Positions 9,329-18,092 are shown, counted from the first letter of the stretch. The stretch: DNA of 53,524 bases from Bacteroidetes bacterium UBA4416 (GCA_002390745.1 DGQK01000062.1:118094-171617); one strand, 5' to 3'. Notes: generated by a model from the letters alone, not told the origin. A program made the numbers and translations.

Positions 9329-11443
9329 ATGGCAGATTTAAGATATACAAGAAACATTGGTATTGCTGCGCACATCGATGCTGGTAAAACAACCACCACG
9401 GAGCGTATCCTTTACTATACAGGGGTAAACCACAAAATCGGTGAGGTGCACGAAGGTGCAGCTACGATGGACTGGATGGCACAGGAGCAGGAGCGTGGTA
9501 TTACCATTACTTCAGCTGCTACAACCTGCTTCTGGAAATACCGTGACAATAACTACAAAATCAATATCATTGATACCCCGGGCCACGTTGACTTCACCGT
9601 TGAGGTGAATCGTTCGTTAAGGGTATTGGATGGTCTGGTGTTCTTATTCTCAGCGGTTGACGGTGTTGAGCCTCAATCGGAGACTAACTGGCGCCTGGCC
9701 GATAACTATAACGTTACGCGTTTAGGTTTCGTGAACAAGATGGACCGTCAGGGCGCTGACTTCCTGAAAGTAGTAAAACAAACAAGAGATATTTTAGGTG
9801 GTAATGCGGTTCCTCTGCAGTTACCTATCGGTTCTGAAGAGAACTTCAAAGGGGTAGTTGACTTGATCAACAACCGCGGGATGGTTTGGAACGAGCATGA
9901 CAAAGGGATGACTTACGAGATCGTTCCTATTCCTGAAGACATGGTTGAGGAAGTGGCTGAATGGAGGGAGAAAATGCTGGAAGCGGTTTCCGAATTCGAC
10001 GACCAGATCATGGAGAAATTCTTCGAAGCTCCTGAAACCATCACTGAGAGAGAAGTACTGGATGCTTTACGTAAAGCATGTGTTGCCAACAAAATCGTTC
10101 CAATGGTTTGCGGCTCTTCTTTCAAAAACAAAGGTGTACAAACGATGCTTGACCTGGTGATGGAATTAATGCCTTCTCCACTGGATAAAGAAAACATCAA
10201 AGGAACAAATCCTGATACTGAGCAGGAAGTTGTTCGTAAACCGGATGCGAAAGAGCCTTTCACGGCTTTAGCATTCAAGATCGCTACCGATCCTTTCGTA
10301 GGCCGTTTAGCTTTCTTCCGCGCTTACTCCGGCCGTTTAGATGCCGGTTCTTATGTACTGAACACCCGTTCAGGTAACAAAGAGCGTATTTCCCGCATCT
10401 TCCAGATGCACGCCAACAAACAAAATCCAATCGAATTTATCGAAGCAGGTGATATCGGTGCAGCTGTAGGTTTCAAAGACATCCGCACCGGTGATACGTT
10501 ATGTGATGAGAAAAACCCTATCGTGTTGGAGGCAATGAATTTCCCTGAGCCGGTAATCGGTTTGGCGATCGAGCCAAAAACACAGGGCGATTTAGACCGC
10601 TTAGGTGTGGGCTTGAATAAATTAGCTGAGGAGGATCCGACTTTCCGTGTTCACACGGATGAAGATTCAGGCCAAACGATCATCTCCGGTATGGGTGAGC
10701 TTCACTTAGAGATCATCATCGACCGTTTGAAACGTGAGTTCAAAGTAGAGGTGAATCAGGGTGAGCCTCAGGTATCTTATAAAGAGTCTATTTCTGCTTC
10801 TTACGAGCACCGCGAGGTTTACAAAAAACAAACCGGTGGCCGTGGTAAATTTGCCGATATTAAAGTGGTTCTGGGTCCTGTGGACGAAGATTTCGACAGG
10901 TCAAAAGGCGACTTACAGTTTGTGAACGAGATCACCGGTGGTTCCATTCCACGTGAGTTCATTCCTTCTGTAGAGAAAGGCTTTAAAGCATCTATGGTAA
11001 ACGGTGTATTAGCCGGCTACCCACTGGATAACTTAAAAGTGCGTTTGATTGACGGATCTTTCCACGCAGTCGATTCGGATTCATTATCTTTCGAGATCTG
11101 TGCCCGTTCAGCTTACCGCGAAGCATTGGTAAAATGTAAGCCGGTATTGATGGAGCCGATCATGAAAGTAGAAGTACTGACTCCTGAGCAAAACATGGGT
11201 GATGTGGTAGGTGACTTAAACCGTCGTCGTGGCCAGATCGAAGGTATGGACTCTAAAAATAACTCACAGGTTATTAAAGCTAAAGTTCCATTATCTGAAA
11301 TGTTCGGTTACGTGACTCAATTACGTACGTTAACATCAGGCCGCGCAACATCGACTATGGAGTTCTCTCACTATGCCGATGCTCCTGCCAACGTTGCTGC
11401 TGACGTGATTGCTAAATCAAAAGGCAATAAAGAAAAAGTTTAA
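9329..11443 (+). CDS. fusA: Translation elongation factor G
   Basis: A 704-residue EF-G, the GTPase that drives translocation. G1 is AHIDAGKT (residues 14-21), G3 is DTPGHVDFTVEV, and G4 is NKMDRQGAD. Domain IV and the C-terminal EF-G domain (NMGDVVGDLNRRRGQ, PLSEMFGYVTQLRTLTSGRA) are intact. Length is typical of canonical EF-G. It starts 6 bp after rpsG, so the two are translationally linked, and ends 20 bp before rpsJ. Confidence 0.99.
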   Translation: MADLRYTRNIGIAAHIDAGKTTTTERILYYTGVNHKIGEVHEGAATMDWMAQEQERGITITSAATTCFWKYRDNNYKINIIDTPGHVDFTVEVNRSLRVLDGLVFLFSAVDGVEPQSETNWRLADNYNVTRLGFVNKMDRQGADFLKVVKQTRDILGGNAVPLQLPIGSEENFKGVVDLINNRGMVWNEHDKGMTYEIVPIPEDMVEEVAEWREKMLEAVSEFDDQIMEKFFEAPETITEREVLDALRKACVANKIVPMVCGSSFKNKGVQTMLDLVMELMPSPLDKENIKGTNPDTEQEVVRKPDAKEPFTALAFKIATDPFVGRLAFFRAYSGRLDAGSYVLNTRSGNKERISRIFQMHANKQNPIEFIEAGDIGAAVGFKDIRTGDTLCDEKNPIVLEAMNFPEPVIGLAIEPKTQGDLDRLGVGLNKLAEEDPTFRVHTDEDSGQTIISGMGELHLEIIIDRLKREFKVEVNQGEPQVSYKESISASYEHREVYKKQTGGRGKFADIKVVLGPVDEDFDRSKGDLQFVNEITGGSIPREFIPSVEKGFKASMVNGVLAGYPLDNLKVRLIDGSFHAVDSDSLSFEICARSAYREALVKCKPVLMEPIMKVEVLTPEQNMGDVVGDLNRRRGQIEGMDSKNNSQVIKAKVPLSEMFGYVTQLRTLTSGRATSTMEFSHYADAPANVAADVIAKSKGNKEKV

Positions 11444-11463
11444 TCGCATTACACATCTATAAC

Positions 11464-11769
11464 ATGAGCCAAAGAATCAGAATCAAATTAAAATCTTACG
11501 ATTACAACTTAGTGGATAAATCTGCTGAGAAAATCGTAAAAACCGTAAAAATGACGGGAGCTGTAGTGAATGGACCAATTCCATTGCCTACATCCAAACG
11601 AATCTTCACCGTATTACGTTCGCCGCACGTTAACAAAAAAGCGCGTGAGCAGTTCCAGGTGTGCGACTACAAGCGTTTGTTAGACATCTACAGTTCATCT
11701 TCTAAAACTGTAGACGCGCTGATGAAGCTTGAGCTGCCTAGCGGTGTTGAGGTTGAGATCAAAGTTTAA
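11464..11769 (+). CDS. rpsJ: 30S ribosomal protein S10
   Basis: A 101-residue S10 (NusE), part of the 30S head and, in other bacteria, of NusB-dependent antitermination. Recognised by QRIRIKLKSYDYNLVD, GPIPLPTSKRIFTVLRSPHVNKKAREQF and the C-terminal PSGVEVEIKV. It follows fusA by 20 bp, so it travels with the str genes. An 118-bp spacer with a terminator-like hairpin separates it from rplC. Confidence 0.99.
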   Translation: MSQRIRIKLKSYDYNLVDKSAEKIVKTVKMTGAVVNGPIPLPTSKRIFTVLRSPHVNKKAREQFQVCDYKRLLDIYSSSSKTVDALMKLELPSGVEVEIKV

Positions 11770-11784
11770 CCCTCTGTTCTCTGT

Positions 11785-11831
11785 AAGTTTGCCGGTCGCT
11801 GAGCGGAGTCGAAGCGCCGGAAAACTTTTTT
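11785..11831 (+). terminator. Terminator-like hairpin between rpsJ and rplC, built on a dispersed repeat
   Basis: AAGTTT-G-CCGG-T-CGCT pairs with AGCG-CCGG-A-AAACTT (single mismatch and bulge, 12-nt loop) and runs into six Ts (11826-11831). It has every mark of an intrinsic terminator but lies inside the ribosomal cluster. It could cut expression between str and S10 genes. The loop and inner arm contain the repeat core CTTCGACTCCGCTCAG on the minus strand. I see no TAnnTTTG promoter before rplC, so readthrough or another promoter type would be needed. Confidence 0.65.
11799..11814 (-). repeat. Dispersed intergenic repeat core, copy 1
   Basis: The minus strand reads CTTCGACTCCGCTCAG, identical over 16 bases to 19456-19471 on the plus strand. 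Both copies are in ribosomal-operon spacers and both lie in hairpins. Confidence 0.8.
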
Positions 11832-11887
11832 ATAAAGGTTAATTGAAACATAAATAATTAGTATAAAACAAATAACAAAAAAGTAAA

Positions 11888-12505
11888 ATGTCTGGAATTA
11901 TTGGTAAAAAAATAGGAATGACTAGCTTCTTCGATGCCAATGGCAAGTATGTGCCATGCACAGTTATTGAAGCGGGTCCTTGCGTAGTGACGCAAGTAAA
12001 AACCAATGAAAAAGACGGTTATACTGCTTTACAGTTAGCGTTCGACGAGAAAAAAGAAAAACACACCTCGTCTGCTATGAAAGGTCATTTTGATTTGGCA
12101 AAAACGACCCCAAAACGTAAAGTAGCTGAATTCCGTCATTTTGAGGAAACAAAAAATTTAGGTGATGTGGTTACCTTGGATCTGTTTGCTGAAGGCGACT
12201 TCGTAGATGTGGTAGGTACTTCAAAAGGTAAAGGTTTCCAGGGTGTAGTAAAACGTCATGGTTTCGGTGGTGTTGGTGGTTCAACCCACGGTCAGCATGA
12301 TCGTCAGAGAGCTCCCGGTTCATTAGGTGCTTCGTCTGATCCTTCACGTGTATTCAAAGGAATGCGCATGGCCGGAAGAACAGGTGGAAACAGGAAAAAA
12401 ATCCAAAACCTGGTAGTTGTTAAAGTAATGGCAGAAAAGAATGTGCTTTTGATCAAAGGTTCTATTCCTGGTGCTAAAGGGTCTTACGTTTTAATCGAGA
12501 AGTAA
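11888..12505 (+). CDS. rplC: 50S ribosomal protein L3
   Basis: A 205-residue L3, an early assembly protein reaching toward the peptidyl transferase centre. Recognised by MSGIIGKKIGMTSFF and the long loop containing KGKGFQGVVKRHGFGG and DRQRAPGSLG; the Gln of the RQRAPGS segment corresponds to the residue methylated in E. coli L3. It is the first gene after the rpsJ hairpin and ends 2 bp before rplD. Confidence 0.99.
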   Translation: MSGIIGKKIGMTSFFDANGKYVPCTVIEAGPCVVTQVKTNEKDGYTALQLAFDEKKEKHTSSAMKGHFDLAKTTPKRKVAEFRHFEETKNLGDVVTLDLFAEGDFVDVVGTSKGKGFQGVVKRHGFGGVGGSTHGQHDRQRAPGSLGASSDPSRVFKGMRMAGRTGGNRKKIQNLVVVKVMAEKNVLLIKGSIPGAKGSYVLIEK

Positions 12506-12507
12506 TC

Positions 12508-13143
12508 ATGCAAGTAGAAATTTTAAATATCAGCGGTAAGAAAACTACCAAGAAGGTAGACTTAACCGATAGCATCTTTGGTGCTGAGCCAAACGATCAT
12601 AGCATTTACCTGGATGTGAAGCACTATTTAGCTGCACAGCGTCAGGGAACCCATAAAGCAAAAGAGCGTGCTGAAATCGCAAGAACCACTAAAAAGCTGA
12701 AACGCCAGAAGGGAACAGGCGGAGCCCGTGCGGGTTCTATGAAATCTCCTGTGTTCGTTGGTGGTGGCCGCGCTTTCGGTCCTCGTCCGCGCAACTACGA
12801 CTTCAAACTGAACAAAAAAGTAAAACAGCTGGCCCGTATCTCTGCTTTGGCTTATAAAGCAAAAGAAAACGCGATCACCGTTCTGGAAGACTTCACGTTT
12901 GATGCTCCAAAAACCAAAAATTATGTGGATCTGATCAAAAATCTGAACCTGGCAGACAAAAAAACGCTGTTAGTATTGGGAGATTCAAATAAAAATGTAT
13001 ATTTGTCGTCCCGTAATTTAGAGGGTGCAAAAGTAGTAACCGCCTCTGAGTTAAACACTTATGATATCGTTAACGCGCAATCGTTAATCTTATCTGAAGG
13101 TTCGGTTAAAGTTTTAGAAACATTGTTAAACAACAAAGCATAA
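12508..13143 (+). CDS. rplD: 50S ribosomal protein L4
   Basis: A 211-residue L4 lining the exit tunnel. The tunnel loop KRQKGTGGARAGSMKSP is intact, with no insertion of the kind linked to macrolide resistance. In E. coli L4 represses the S10 operon through the leader; no equivalent leader is recognisable here. Its stop overlaps the rplW start by one base (TAATG), so the two are probably translationally coupled. Confidence 0.99.
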   Translation: MQVEILNISGKKTTKKVDLTDSIFGAEPNDHSIYLDVKHYLAAQRQGTHKAKERAEIARTTKKLKRQKGTGGARAGSMKSPVFVGGGRAFGPRPRNYDFKLNKKVKQLARISALAYKAKENAITVLEDFTFDAPKTKNYVDLIKNLNLADKKTLLVLGDSNKNVYLSSRNLEGAKVVTASELNTYDIVNAQSLILSEGSVKVLETLLNNKA

Positions 13144-13433
13144 TGGAAATATTAATTAAACCAATCATCACCGAAAAGATGACTTCCTTAGCCGAGAAGT
13201 TGAATCGCTATGGTTTTGTGGTAGATAAAGGCGCCAACAAAGTACAGATTAAACAAGCAGTTGAAAAAATGTACGGTGTAAAAGTTGAAGCAGTTAATAC
13301 TCAACAATACGTAGGTAAGGTAAAAACCCGCAACACCACCCGTGGTATTGCCATCGGCCGCGTGAACCGTTCAAAACGTGCTTTTGTCACATTAAAAGCG
13401 GGCGAAGTAATTGATTTTTACGCTAATATTTAA
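13143..13433 (+). CDS. rplW: 50S ribosomal protein L23
   Basis: A 96-residue L23 at the exit of the nascent-chain tunnel, where trigger factor and SRP dock. Recognised by IIKPIITEKM-type N-terminus (ILIKPIITEKMTSLAEK), the KVQIKQAVEKMYGVKV helix and the basic KVKTRNTTRG loop. The ATG shares its A with the rplD stop codon. Confidence 0.98.
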   Translation: MEILIKPIITEKMTSLAEKLNRYGFVVDKGANKVQIKQAVEKMYGVKVEAVNTQQYVGKVKTRNTTRGIAIGRVNRSKRAFVTLKAGEVIDFYANI

Positions 13434-13453
13434 TCTGATAAAAGACACAAGAA

Positions 13454-14278
13454 ATGGCATTAAAAAAATTCAGACCGTTAACTCCGAGTCAACGTTTCAA
13501 AATAGCAAGTGATAATTCCGACATCACTACCAACGTTCCTGAAAAAAGCTTATTAACTTCGGTTAAAAACAGCGGTGGACGTGATAATACCGGTAAAATG
13601 ACTATCCGCAACATCGGTGGTGGTCACAAAAAACAATACCGTATCATTGATTTCAAACGTAACAAAGATGGTATCGAAGGAACTGTGGTTTCTATCGAGT
13701 ACGATCCGAACCGTACTTCCCGTATTGCCCTGGTGCACTACAAAGACGGTGAGAAACGTTACATCCTTGCTCCGCAAGGTTTAGAAGTTGGTAAAAAAAT
13801 CATGTCGGGTGCAAATGCAACTCCGGAAGTAGGAAACTGCATGTTCTTATCTGATATTCCATTAGGTACGATCATTTCCAACATCGAGCTGCGTCCGGGC
13901 CAGGGTGGTGCCATGGCACGTTCTGCCGGTACTTATGCCCAGCTGACTGCCCGCGATGGCAAATACGCTGTACTGCGCATGCCTTCCGGTGAGGTTCGTA
14001 TGATCCTGATCACCTGCAAAGCAACCATCGGTGCTGTATCTAATCCTGACCACAACCTGGAAATCTCCGGTAAAGCTGGTCGCAGCCGTTGGTTAGGCCG
14101 CAGGTCACGTACAAGGCCGGTAGCAATGAACCCGGTTGATCACCCGATGGGTGGTGGTGAAGGCCGCGCTTCCGGTGGACAGCCTCGCTCTCGTAAAGGC
14201 ATCCCTGCAAAAGGATACAAAACACGTTACAAGGCGAAGTCTTCTAACCAACATATCATTAAAAGAAGAAATAAATAA
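13454..14278 (+). CDS. rplB: 50S ribosomal protein L2
   Basis: A 274-residue L2, needed for subunit association and peptidyl transfer. The key motif reads NPVDHPMGGGEGR: the His after Asp (E. coli His229) is kept, while the second His of the usual DHPHGGGEG is Met, which I recall as typical of Bacteroidota. The C-terminus is the basic RYKAKSSNQHIIKRRNK type. It is followed by a 63-bp spacer with a perfect hairpin before rpsS. Confidence 0.99.
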   Translation: MALKKFRPLTPSQRFKIASDNSDITTNVPEKSLLTSVKNSGGRDNTGKMTIRNIGGGHKKQYRIIDFKRNKDGIEGTVVSIEYDPNRTSRIALVHYKDGEKRYILAPQGLEVGKKIMSGANATPEVGNCMFLSDIPLGTIISNIELRPGQGGAMARSAGTYAQLTARDGKYAVLRMPSGEVRMILITCKATIGAVSNPDHNLEISGKAGRSRWLGRRSRTRPVAMNPVDHPMGGGEGRASGGQPRSRKGIPAKGYKTRYKAKSSNQHIIKRRNK

Positions 14279-14296
14279 TTAATCAATGTTTAATGG

Positions 14297-14320
14297 TCTC
14301 GTCACTGTGAAGTGACGAGA
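14297..14320 (+). promoter_or_regulatory. Perfect hairpin between rplB and rpsS
   Basis: TCTCGTCACT (14297-14306), loop GTGA, AGTGACGAGA (14311-14320): a perfect 10-bp inverted repeat ending 21 bases before the rpsS ATG and followed by TTT. The T-run is too short for a confident terminator; an mRNA-stability element or ribosomal-protein binding site is an alternative. Confidence 0.6.
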
Positions 14321-14341
14321 TTTCAAAACTTAAAACAAGCA

Positions 14342-14611
14342 ATGGCAAGATCATTAAAAAAAGGTCCTTTTATTGACCACAACTTAGAGAAAAAAGTTAC
14401 TCAAATGAATGAGAGTAACAAAAAAACGGTGCTGAAAACATGGGCACGTCGTTCTGTTATTTACCCCGAAATGGTTGGACATACCTTCGCAGTGCATAAC
14501 GGAAATAAATTTATCCCGGTATATGTAACGGAGAACATGGTAGGCCACAAATTAGGAGAATTTGCAGCTACCCGATCATTCAAAGGTCACTCAGGTAATA
14601 ACAAGAAGTAA
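14342..14611 (+). CDS. rpsS: 30S ribosomal protein S19
   Basis: An 89-residue S19 (MARSLKKGPFIDHNLEKK ... KLGEFAATRSFKGHSG), which pairs with S13 in the 30S head. I chose ATG 14342 because the family begins MARSLKKGPF. An in-frame GTG at 14312 would add ten unrelated residues and lies inside the hairpin stem just upstream. Confidence 0.98.
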   Translation: MARSLKKGPFIDHNLEKKVTQMNESNKKTVLKTWARRSVIYPEMVGHTFAVHNGNKFIPVYVTENMVGHKLGEFAATRSFKGHSGNNKK

Positions 14612-14635
14612 TTAAGTTGATAAAGAAATTAAGTC

Positions 14636-15088
14636 ATGGGTAAAAGAAAAAGACTAGTAGCAGAGGCACGCAAAGAAGCAAATAAGAGCACTTATTTCGC
14701 TAAATTAAACAGCTGCCCGACTTCACCTCGCAAAATGCGCCAGGTTGCGGATTTGGTAAGAGGGATGGAAGCATACAAAGCATTGAACGTGTTAAAATTC
14801 AACACACGTGAAGCATCAGGCCGTTTAGAGAAATTATTAAAATCTGCCATTGCAAACTACGAAGCAAAAACAGGATCACGTCCTGAAGAAAATACATTAT
14901 TTGTTACTTCTATTATGGTGGACAGCGCTATCATGGCGAAACGTTTGCGCACTGCGCCTCAGGGCCGTGGTTACAGGATCAGAAAACGTTCTAACCACGT
15001 AACGTTAGAAGTAGGTACGGCAGTTGCCGCTACTAAAAAAGCTGAAAGAAAAGCAGCTGCAATCACTAAATCAGAAGACAAAAAATAA
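14636..15088 (+). CDS. rplV: 50S ribosomal protein L22
   Basis: A 150-residue L22, longer than the about 110 residues of E. coli because of an N-terminal basic stretch and a Lys/Ala-rich C-terminal tail. The core CPTSPRKMRQVADLVRG and the tunnel hairpin RTAPQGRGYRIRKRSNHVTLEV are intact. It lies 24 bp after rpsS and 7 bp before rpsC. Confidence 0.98.
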   Translation: MGKRKRLVAEARKEANKSTYFAKLNSCPTSPRKMRQVADLVRGMEAYKALNVLKFNTREASGRLEKLLKSAIANYEAKTGSRPEENTLFVTSIMVDSAIMAKRLRTAPQGRGYRIRKRSNHVTLEVGTAVAATKKAERKAAAITKSEDKK

Positions 15089-15095
15089 TTAAGAA

Positions 15096-15842
15096 ATGGG
15101 ACAAAAAGCAAATCCAATAGGTTTACGTTTAGGTGTAATTAAAGGCTGGGATTCAAACTGGTTTGGCGGAAGAGATTATGCCGACAAATTAGTGGAAGAT
15201 CAACAGATCCGCGAATACTTAAAAGTTCGTTTGCCAAAAGGCAGCATTTCTAAAATCGTTATTGAAAGAACCTTAAAGTTAATAACCGTTACTATTAACA
15301 CAGCGCGTCCTGGTATCATCATCGGGAAAGGCGGTAAGGAAGTAGATAAGCTCAAAGAAGAGCTGAAAAAGGTAACCAAGAAAGAGATCCAGATCAATAT
15401 TTTCGAGATCAAACGCCCTGAGTTGGATGCGCGTTTGGTTGCAGACAGTATTGCCCGCCAGATCGAAGGCCGTATCTCTTTCCGTCGTGCCGCAAAAATG
15501 TCTATCGCATCTACCATGCGTATGGGCGCAGAAGGGATCAAAATCAAAGTATCCGGTCGTTTAGGCGGTGCGGAGATGGCAAGGGTTGAAGGATATAAGG
15601 AAGGACGTACTCCGTTACAGACGTTACGCGCTGATATCGATTATGCTATTGCTGAAGCTCACACTACTTATGGTCGTATTGGAGTTAAGGTTTGGATCTG
15701 CAAAGGTGAGATTTATGGAAAGCGTGATCTTTCTCCTAACGTTGGTTTGGATAAAGAGAAAAAAACAGGCGCTAACAGCCCTGCTCCGAAATTCGCCGGC
15801 CGCGGTCCGAAACGCGACGACAAGAGAAGAAACGACAAATAA
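15096..15842 (+). CDS. rpsC: 30S ribosomal protein S3
   Basis: A 248-residue S3 at the mRNA entry channel. It starts with GQKANPIGLRLG, and the KH domain has the GxxG loop in PGIIIGKGGKEVDKL. The C-terminal domain includes the RIGVKVWICKGEI segment. A low-complexity basic tail (GRGPKRDDKRRNDK) extends the protein. Confidence 0.99.
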   Translation: MGQKANPIGLRLGVIKGWDSNWFGGRDYADKLVEDQQIREYLKVRLPKGSISKIVIERTLKLITVTINTARPGIIIGKGGKEVDKLKEELKKVTKKEIQINIFEIKRPELDARLVADSIARQIEGRISFRRAAKMSIASTMRMGAEGIKIKVSGRLGGAEMARVEGYKEGRTPLQTLRADIDYAIAEAHTTYGRIGVKVWICKGEIYGKRDLSPNVGLDKEKKTGANSPAPKFAGRGPKRDDKRRNDK

Positions 15843-15884
15843 TTAACAAGAAGTAAGTAACAAGCATTTAAAGGTTTACAGAAC

Positions 15885-16313
15885 ATGATACAGCCAAAAA
15901 GAACGAAATATAGGAAGATGCACAAGATGAAGATGAAAGGCAACGCCAAACGTGGCGATCAATTAGCCTTCGGTTCATTCGGTATTAAAGCATTGGACGA
16001 AAGTTGGGTAACAGCCCGCCAGATCGAATCTGCACGTATTGCCTTAACACGTTTTATGAAACGTGAAGGCCAGGTGTGGATCCGCATTTTCCCAGACAAA
16101 CCTATTACCAAAAAACCTGCAGAGGTTCGTATGGGTAAAGGTAAAGGTGCTCCTGAGTATTGGGTAGCTCCTGTAAAAAAAGGACGTATGTTATTTGAAG
16201 CTGAAGGTGTTCCTTTGGAAGTTGCAAAAGAAGCGTTGCGTTTAGCTGCTCAAAAATTACCTATTGTTACGAAATTCGTCGTTCGCAGAGATTACGAAGA
16301 AACAACAGTTTAA
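15885..16313 (+). CDS. rplP: 50S ribosomal protein L16
   Basis: A 142-residue L16 near the A-site tRNA elbow. Recognised by MIQPKRTKYRKMHKMKMKG, the GQVWIRIFPDKPITKKPAEVRMG core and GKGAPEYWVAPVKKGRMLFE. It starts 42 bp after rpsC and ends 22 bp before rpmC. Confidence 0.99.
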   Translation: MIQPKRTKYRKMHKMKMKGNAKRGDQLAFGSFGIKALDESWVTARQIESARIALTRFMKREGQVWIRIFPDKPITKKPAEVRMGKGKGAPEYWVAPVKKGRMLFEAEGVPLEVAKEALRLAAQKLPIVTKFVVRRDYEETTV

Positions 16314-16335
16314 TTTCCAAAAAGACTCAAAGAAA

Positions 16336-16533
16336 ATGAAAAATAAAGACATCGTTGCCCTGTCAACTGCAGAATTACAGGCGAAAATGACCGAAGAACA
16401 AGCGAACCTGACGAAATTACGTCTGAACCACGCGACTTCTCCGATCGAAAACCCAATCAAAATCCGCGATAGCCGCAAAGCAGTTGCCCGTTTGGCTACT
16501 GAATTAACCAAAAGAAACAACGCTTCTAAATAA
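16336..16533 (+). CDS. rpmC: 50S ribosomal protein L29
   Basis: A 65-residue L29 beside the tunnel exit. I placed the start at ATG 16336 (MKNKDIVALSTAELQAK), which fits the family length; the longer open frame beginning at 16264 runs back into rplP. The conserved C-terminal segment PIKIRDSRKAVARLATEL is present. Confidence 0.97.
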   Translation: MKNKDIVALSTAELQAKMTEEQANLTKLRLNHATSPIENPIKIRDSRKAVARLATELTKRNNASK

Positions 16534-16540
16534 GACTACA

Positions 16541-16798
16541 ATGGAAGAAAGAAATTTAAGAAAAGAGAAAATCGGGGTTGTAAAAAGCAACAAAATGCAA
16601 AAGTCAATTGTAGTTGCGGTTATGCGTAAAGTGAAACACCCTAAATACGGTAAATTCGTAAATAAAACCTCTACATTCGTAGCTCACGACGAGAACAACG
16701 AATGCAGCATCGGTGATACTGTTAAAATTGCTGAAACAAGGCCATTAAGCAAATCTAAAAACTGGCGTTTGGTTGAAGTGTTAGAAAAAGTAAAATAA
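16541..16798 (+). CDS. rpsQ: 30S ribosomal protein S17
   Basis: An 85-residue S17, a primary 16S rRNA binder of OB fold. Recognised by KIGVVKSNKMQKSIVVAV, HPKYGKFVNKTSTF and the C-terminal ETRPLSKSKNWRLVEVLEK. It starts 7 bp after rpmC. Confidence 0.98.
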   Translation: MEERNLRKEKIGVVKSNKMQKSIVVAVMRKVKHPKYGKFVNKTSTFVAHDENNECSIGDTVKIAETRPLSKSKNWRLVEVLEKVK

Positions 16799-16822
16799 TT
16801 ACTATTAAAAGTTTTAGAAAAA

Positions 16823-17191
16823 ATGGTACAAAACGAATCAAGATTAGCAGTAGCCGATAACAGCGGAGCCAAAGAGGTTCTGGTGATCCGTATCTTAGGT
16901 GGAACCAGGAAGCGTTATGCTTCTATCGGTGACAAAATCGTAGTGACAGTAAAAAACGCGCTGCCTTCCGGTAACGTGAAAAAAGGAACTGTTCACAAAG
17001 CAGTAGTTGTAAGGGTAAAGAAAGAGATCCGTCGTGCAGATGGTTCTTATATCCGCTTCGATGACAATGCCTGCGTTATCCTTAACCAGGGTGATGAGAT
17101 CCGCGGCACGCGTATCTTCGGCCCTGTAGCCCGTGAACTGCGCGATAAGCAATTCATGAAAATCATTTCATTGGCACCAGAGGTGCTTTAA
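16823..17191 (+). CDS. rplN: 50S ribosomal protein L14
   Basis: A 122-residue L14, part of the intersubunit bridge and, in other bacteria, the binding site of the silencing factor RsfS. Recognised by RLAVADNSGAKEVLVIRI, YIRFDDNACVILN and the C-terminal RELRDKQFMKIISLAPEVL. Length is exactly that of the family. Confidence 0.99.
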   Translation: MVQNESRLAVADNSGAKEVLVIRILGGTRKRYASIGDKIVVTVKNALPSGNVKKGTVHKAVVVRVKKEIRRADGSYIRFDDNACVILNQGDEIRGTRIFGPVARELRDKQFMKIISLAPEVL

Positions 17192-17211
17192 TCAAAAAAT
17201 TGTCTGAAGAA

Positions 17212-17529
17212 ATGTCAAAATTAAAACTAAAAAAAGGCGATACTGTAAAAGTAATATCTGGCGAATCCAGAGGCCAAGAAGGTAAAATCGTGTCGATCGA
17301 CACCAAAAAAGAAAGAGCCATTGTAGAAGGTGTGAACATGATCAGCAAGCACACCAAGCCAAGCGCTAAAAACGCAAACGGTGGTATTGTTAAACAAGAG
17401 GGTTCCATCCACATCTCTAACTTAATGTTTTTAGAAGGTGGCAAAACGGTAAGGATCGGCCGCAAGCTGAACGAAAAAACCGGTAAACTGGAGCGTATTT
17501 CTAATAAAACCAAAGCAGCAATCAAATAA
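17212..17529 (+). CDS. rplX: 50S ribosomal protein L24
   Basis: A 105-residue L24, an assembly initiator with a KOW motif (KKGDTVKVISGESRGQEGKI). I prefer ATG 17212 over the upstream in-frame TTG at 17200, which would add only MSEE. It ends 2 bp before rplE. Confidence 0.97.
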   Translation: MSKLKLKKGDTVKVISGESRGQEGKIVSIDTKKERAIVEGVNMISKHTKPSAKNANGGIVKQEGSIHISNLMFLEGGKTVRIGRKLNEKTGKLERISNKTKAAIK

Positions 17530-17531
17530 CA

Positions 17532-18092
17532 ATGGCTACAACAACATATTCTCCTAGACTAAAGGACAAATACAAAGCTGAGATCATCAACAACCTGAAA
17601 AAACAGTTTCAGTATACTTCCTCTATGCAGGTTCCCAAATTAGAGAAGATCTGCATTAACCAGGGTATCGGCGATGCGGTTTCCGACAAAAAAATGATCG
17701 AATCGGCTGTAAAAGAAATGACAACCATCACCGGTCAGAAAGCGGTTCCAACCTACTCTACCAAAGATATCTCCAACTTCAAATTACGTAAAGGCGTAGC
17801 GATCGGGGTGCGTGTAACCCTGCGCGGCGACAAAATGTACGAATTCCTGGATCGTTTGATCGCTTCTTCATTACCACGTATCCGCGACTTCAAAGGCGTG
17901 AACGACAAAGGTTTCGACGGACGCGGCAACTATACCTTAGGTATTACCGAGCAGATCATCTTCCCGGAGATCGACATCGATAAAGTAAGCAAAATCCAGG
18001 GTATGGACATCACTTTTGTGACTTCTGCCCCTACGGATAAAGAAGCTCATGCTTTATTAACCGAATTTGGTATTCCATTCAAAAAGAAATAG
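17532..18092 (+). CDS. rplE: 50S ribosomal protein L5
   Basis: A 186-residue L5 that binds 5S rRNA in the central protuberance. Recognised by PKLEKICINQGIGDAV, FKLRKGVAIGVRVTLRG and the C-terminal GMDITFVTSAPTDKEAHALL. Its start is 2 bp after rplX, suggesting coupled translation. Confidence 0.99.
   Translation: MATTTYSPRLKDKYKAEIINNLKKQFQYTSSMQVPKLEKICINQGIGDAVSDKKMIESAVKEMTTITGQKAVPTYSTKDISNFKLRKGVAIGVRVTLRGDKMYEFLDRLIASSLPRIRDFKGVNDKGFDGRGNYTLGITEQIIFPEIDIDKVSKIQGMDITFVTSAPTDKEAHALLTEFGIPFKKK

Noticed and set aside
14312..14341. Upstream GTG start for rpsS
   Set aside because: It would begin inside the hairpin stem and add ten residues absent from the S19 family.
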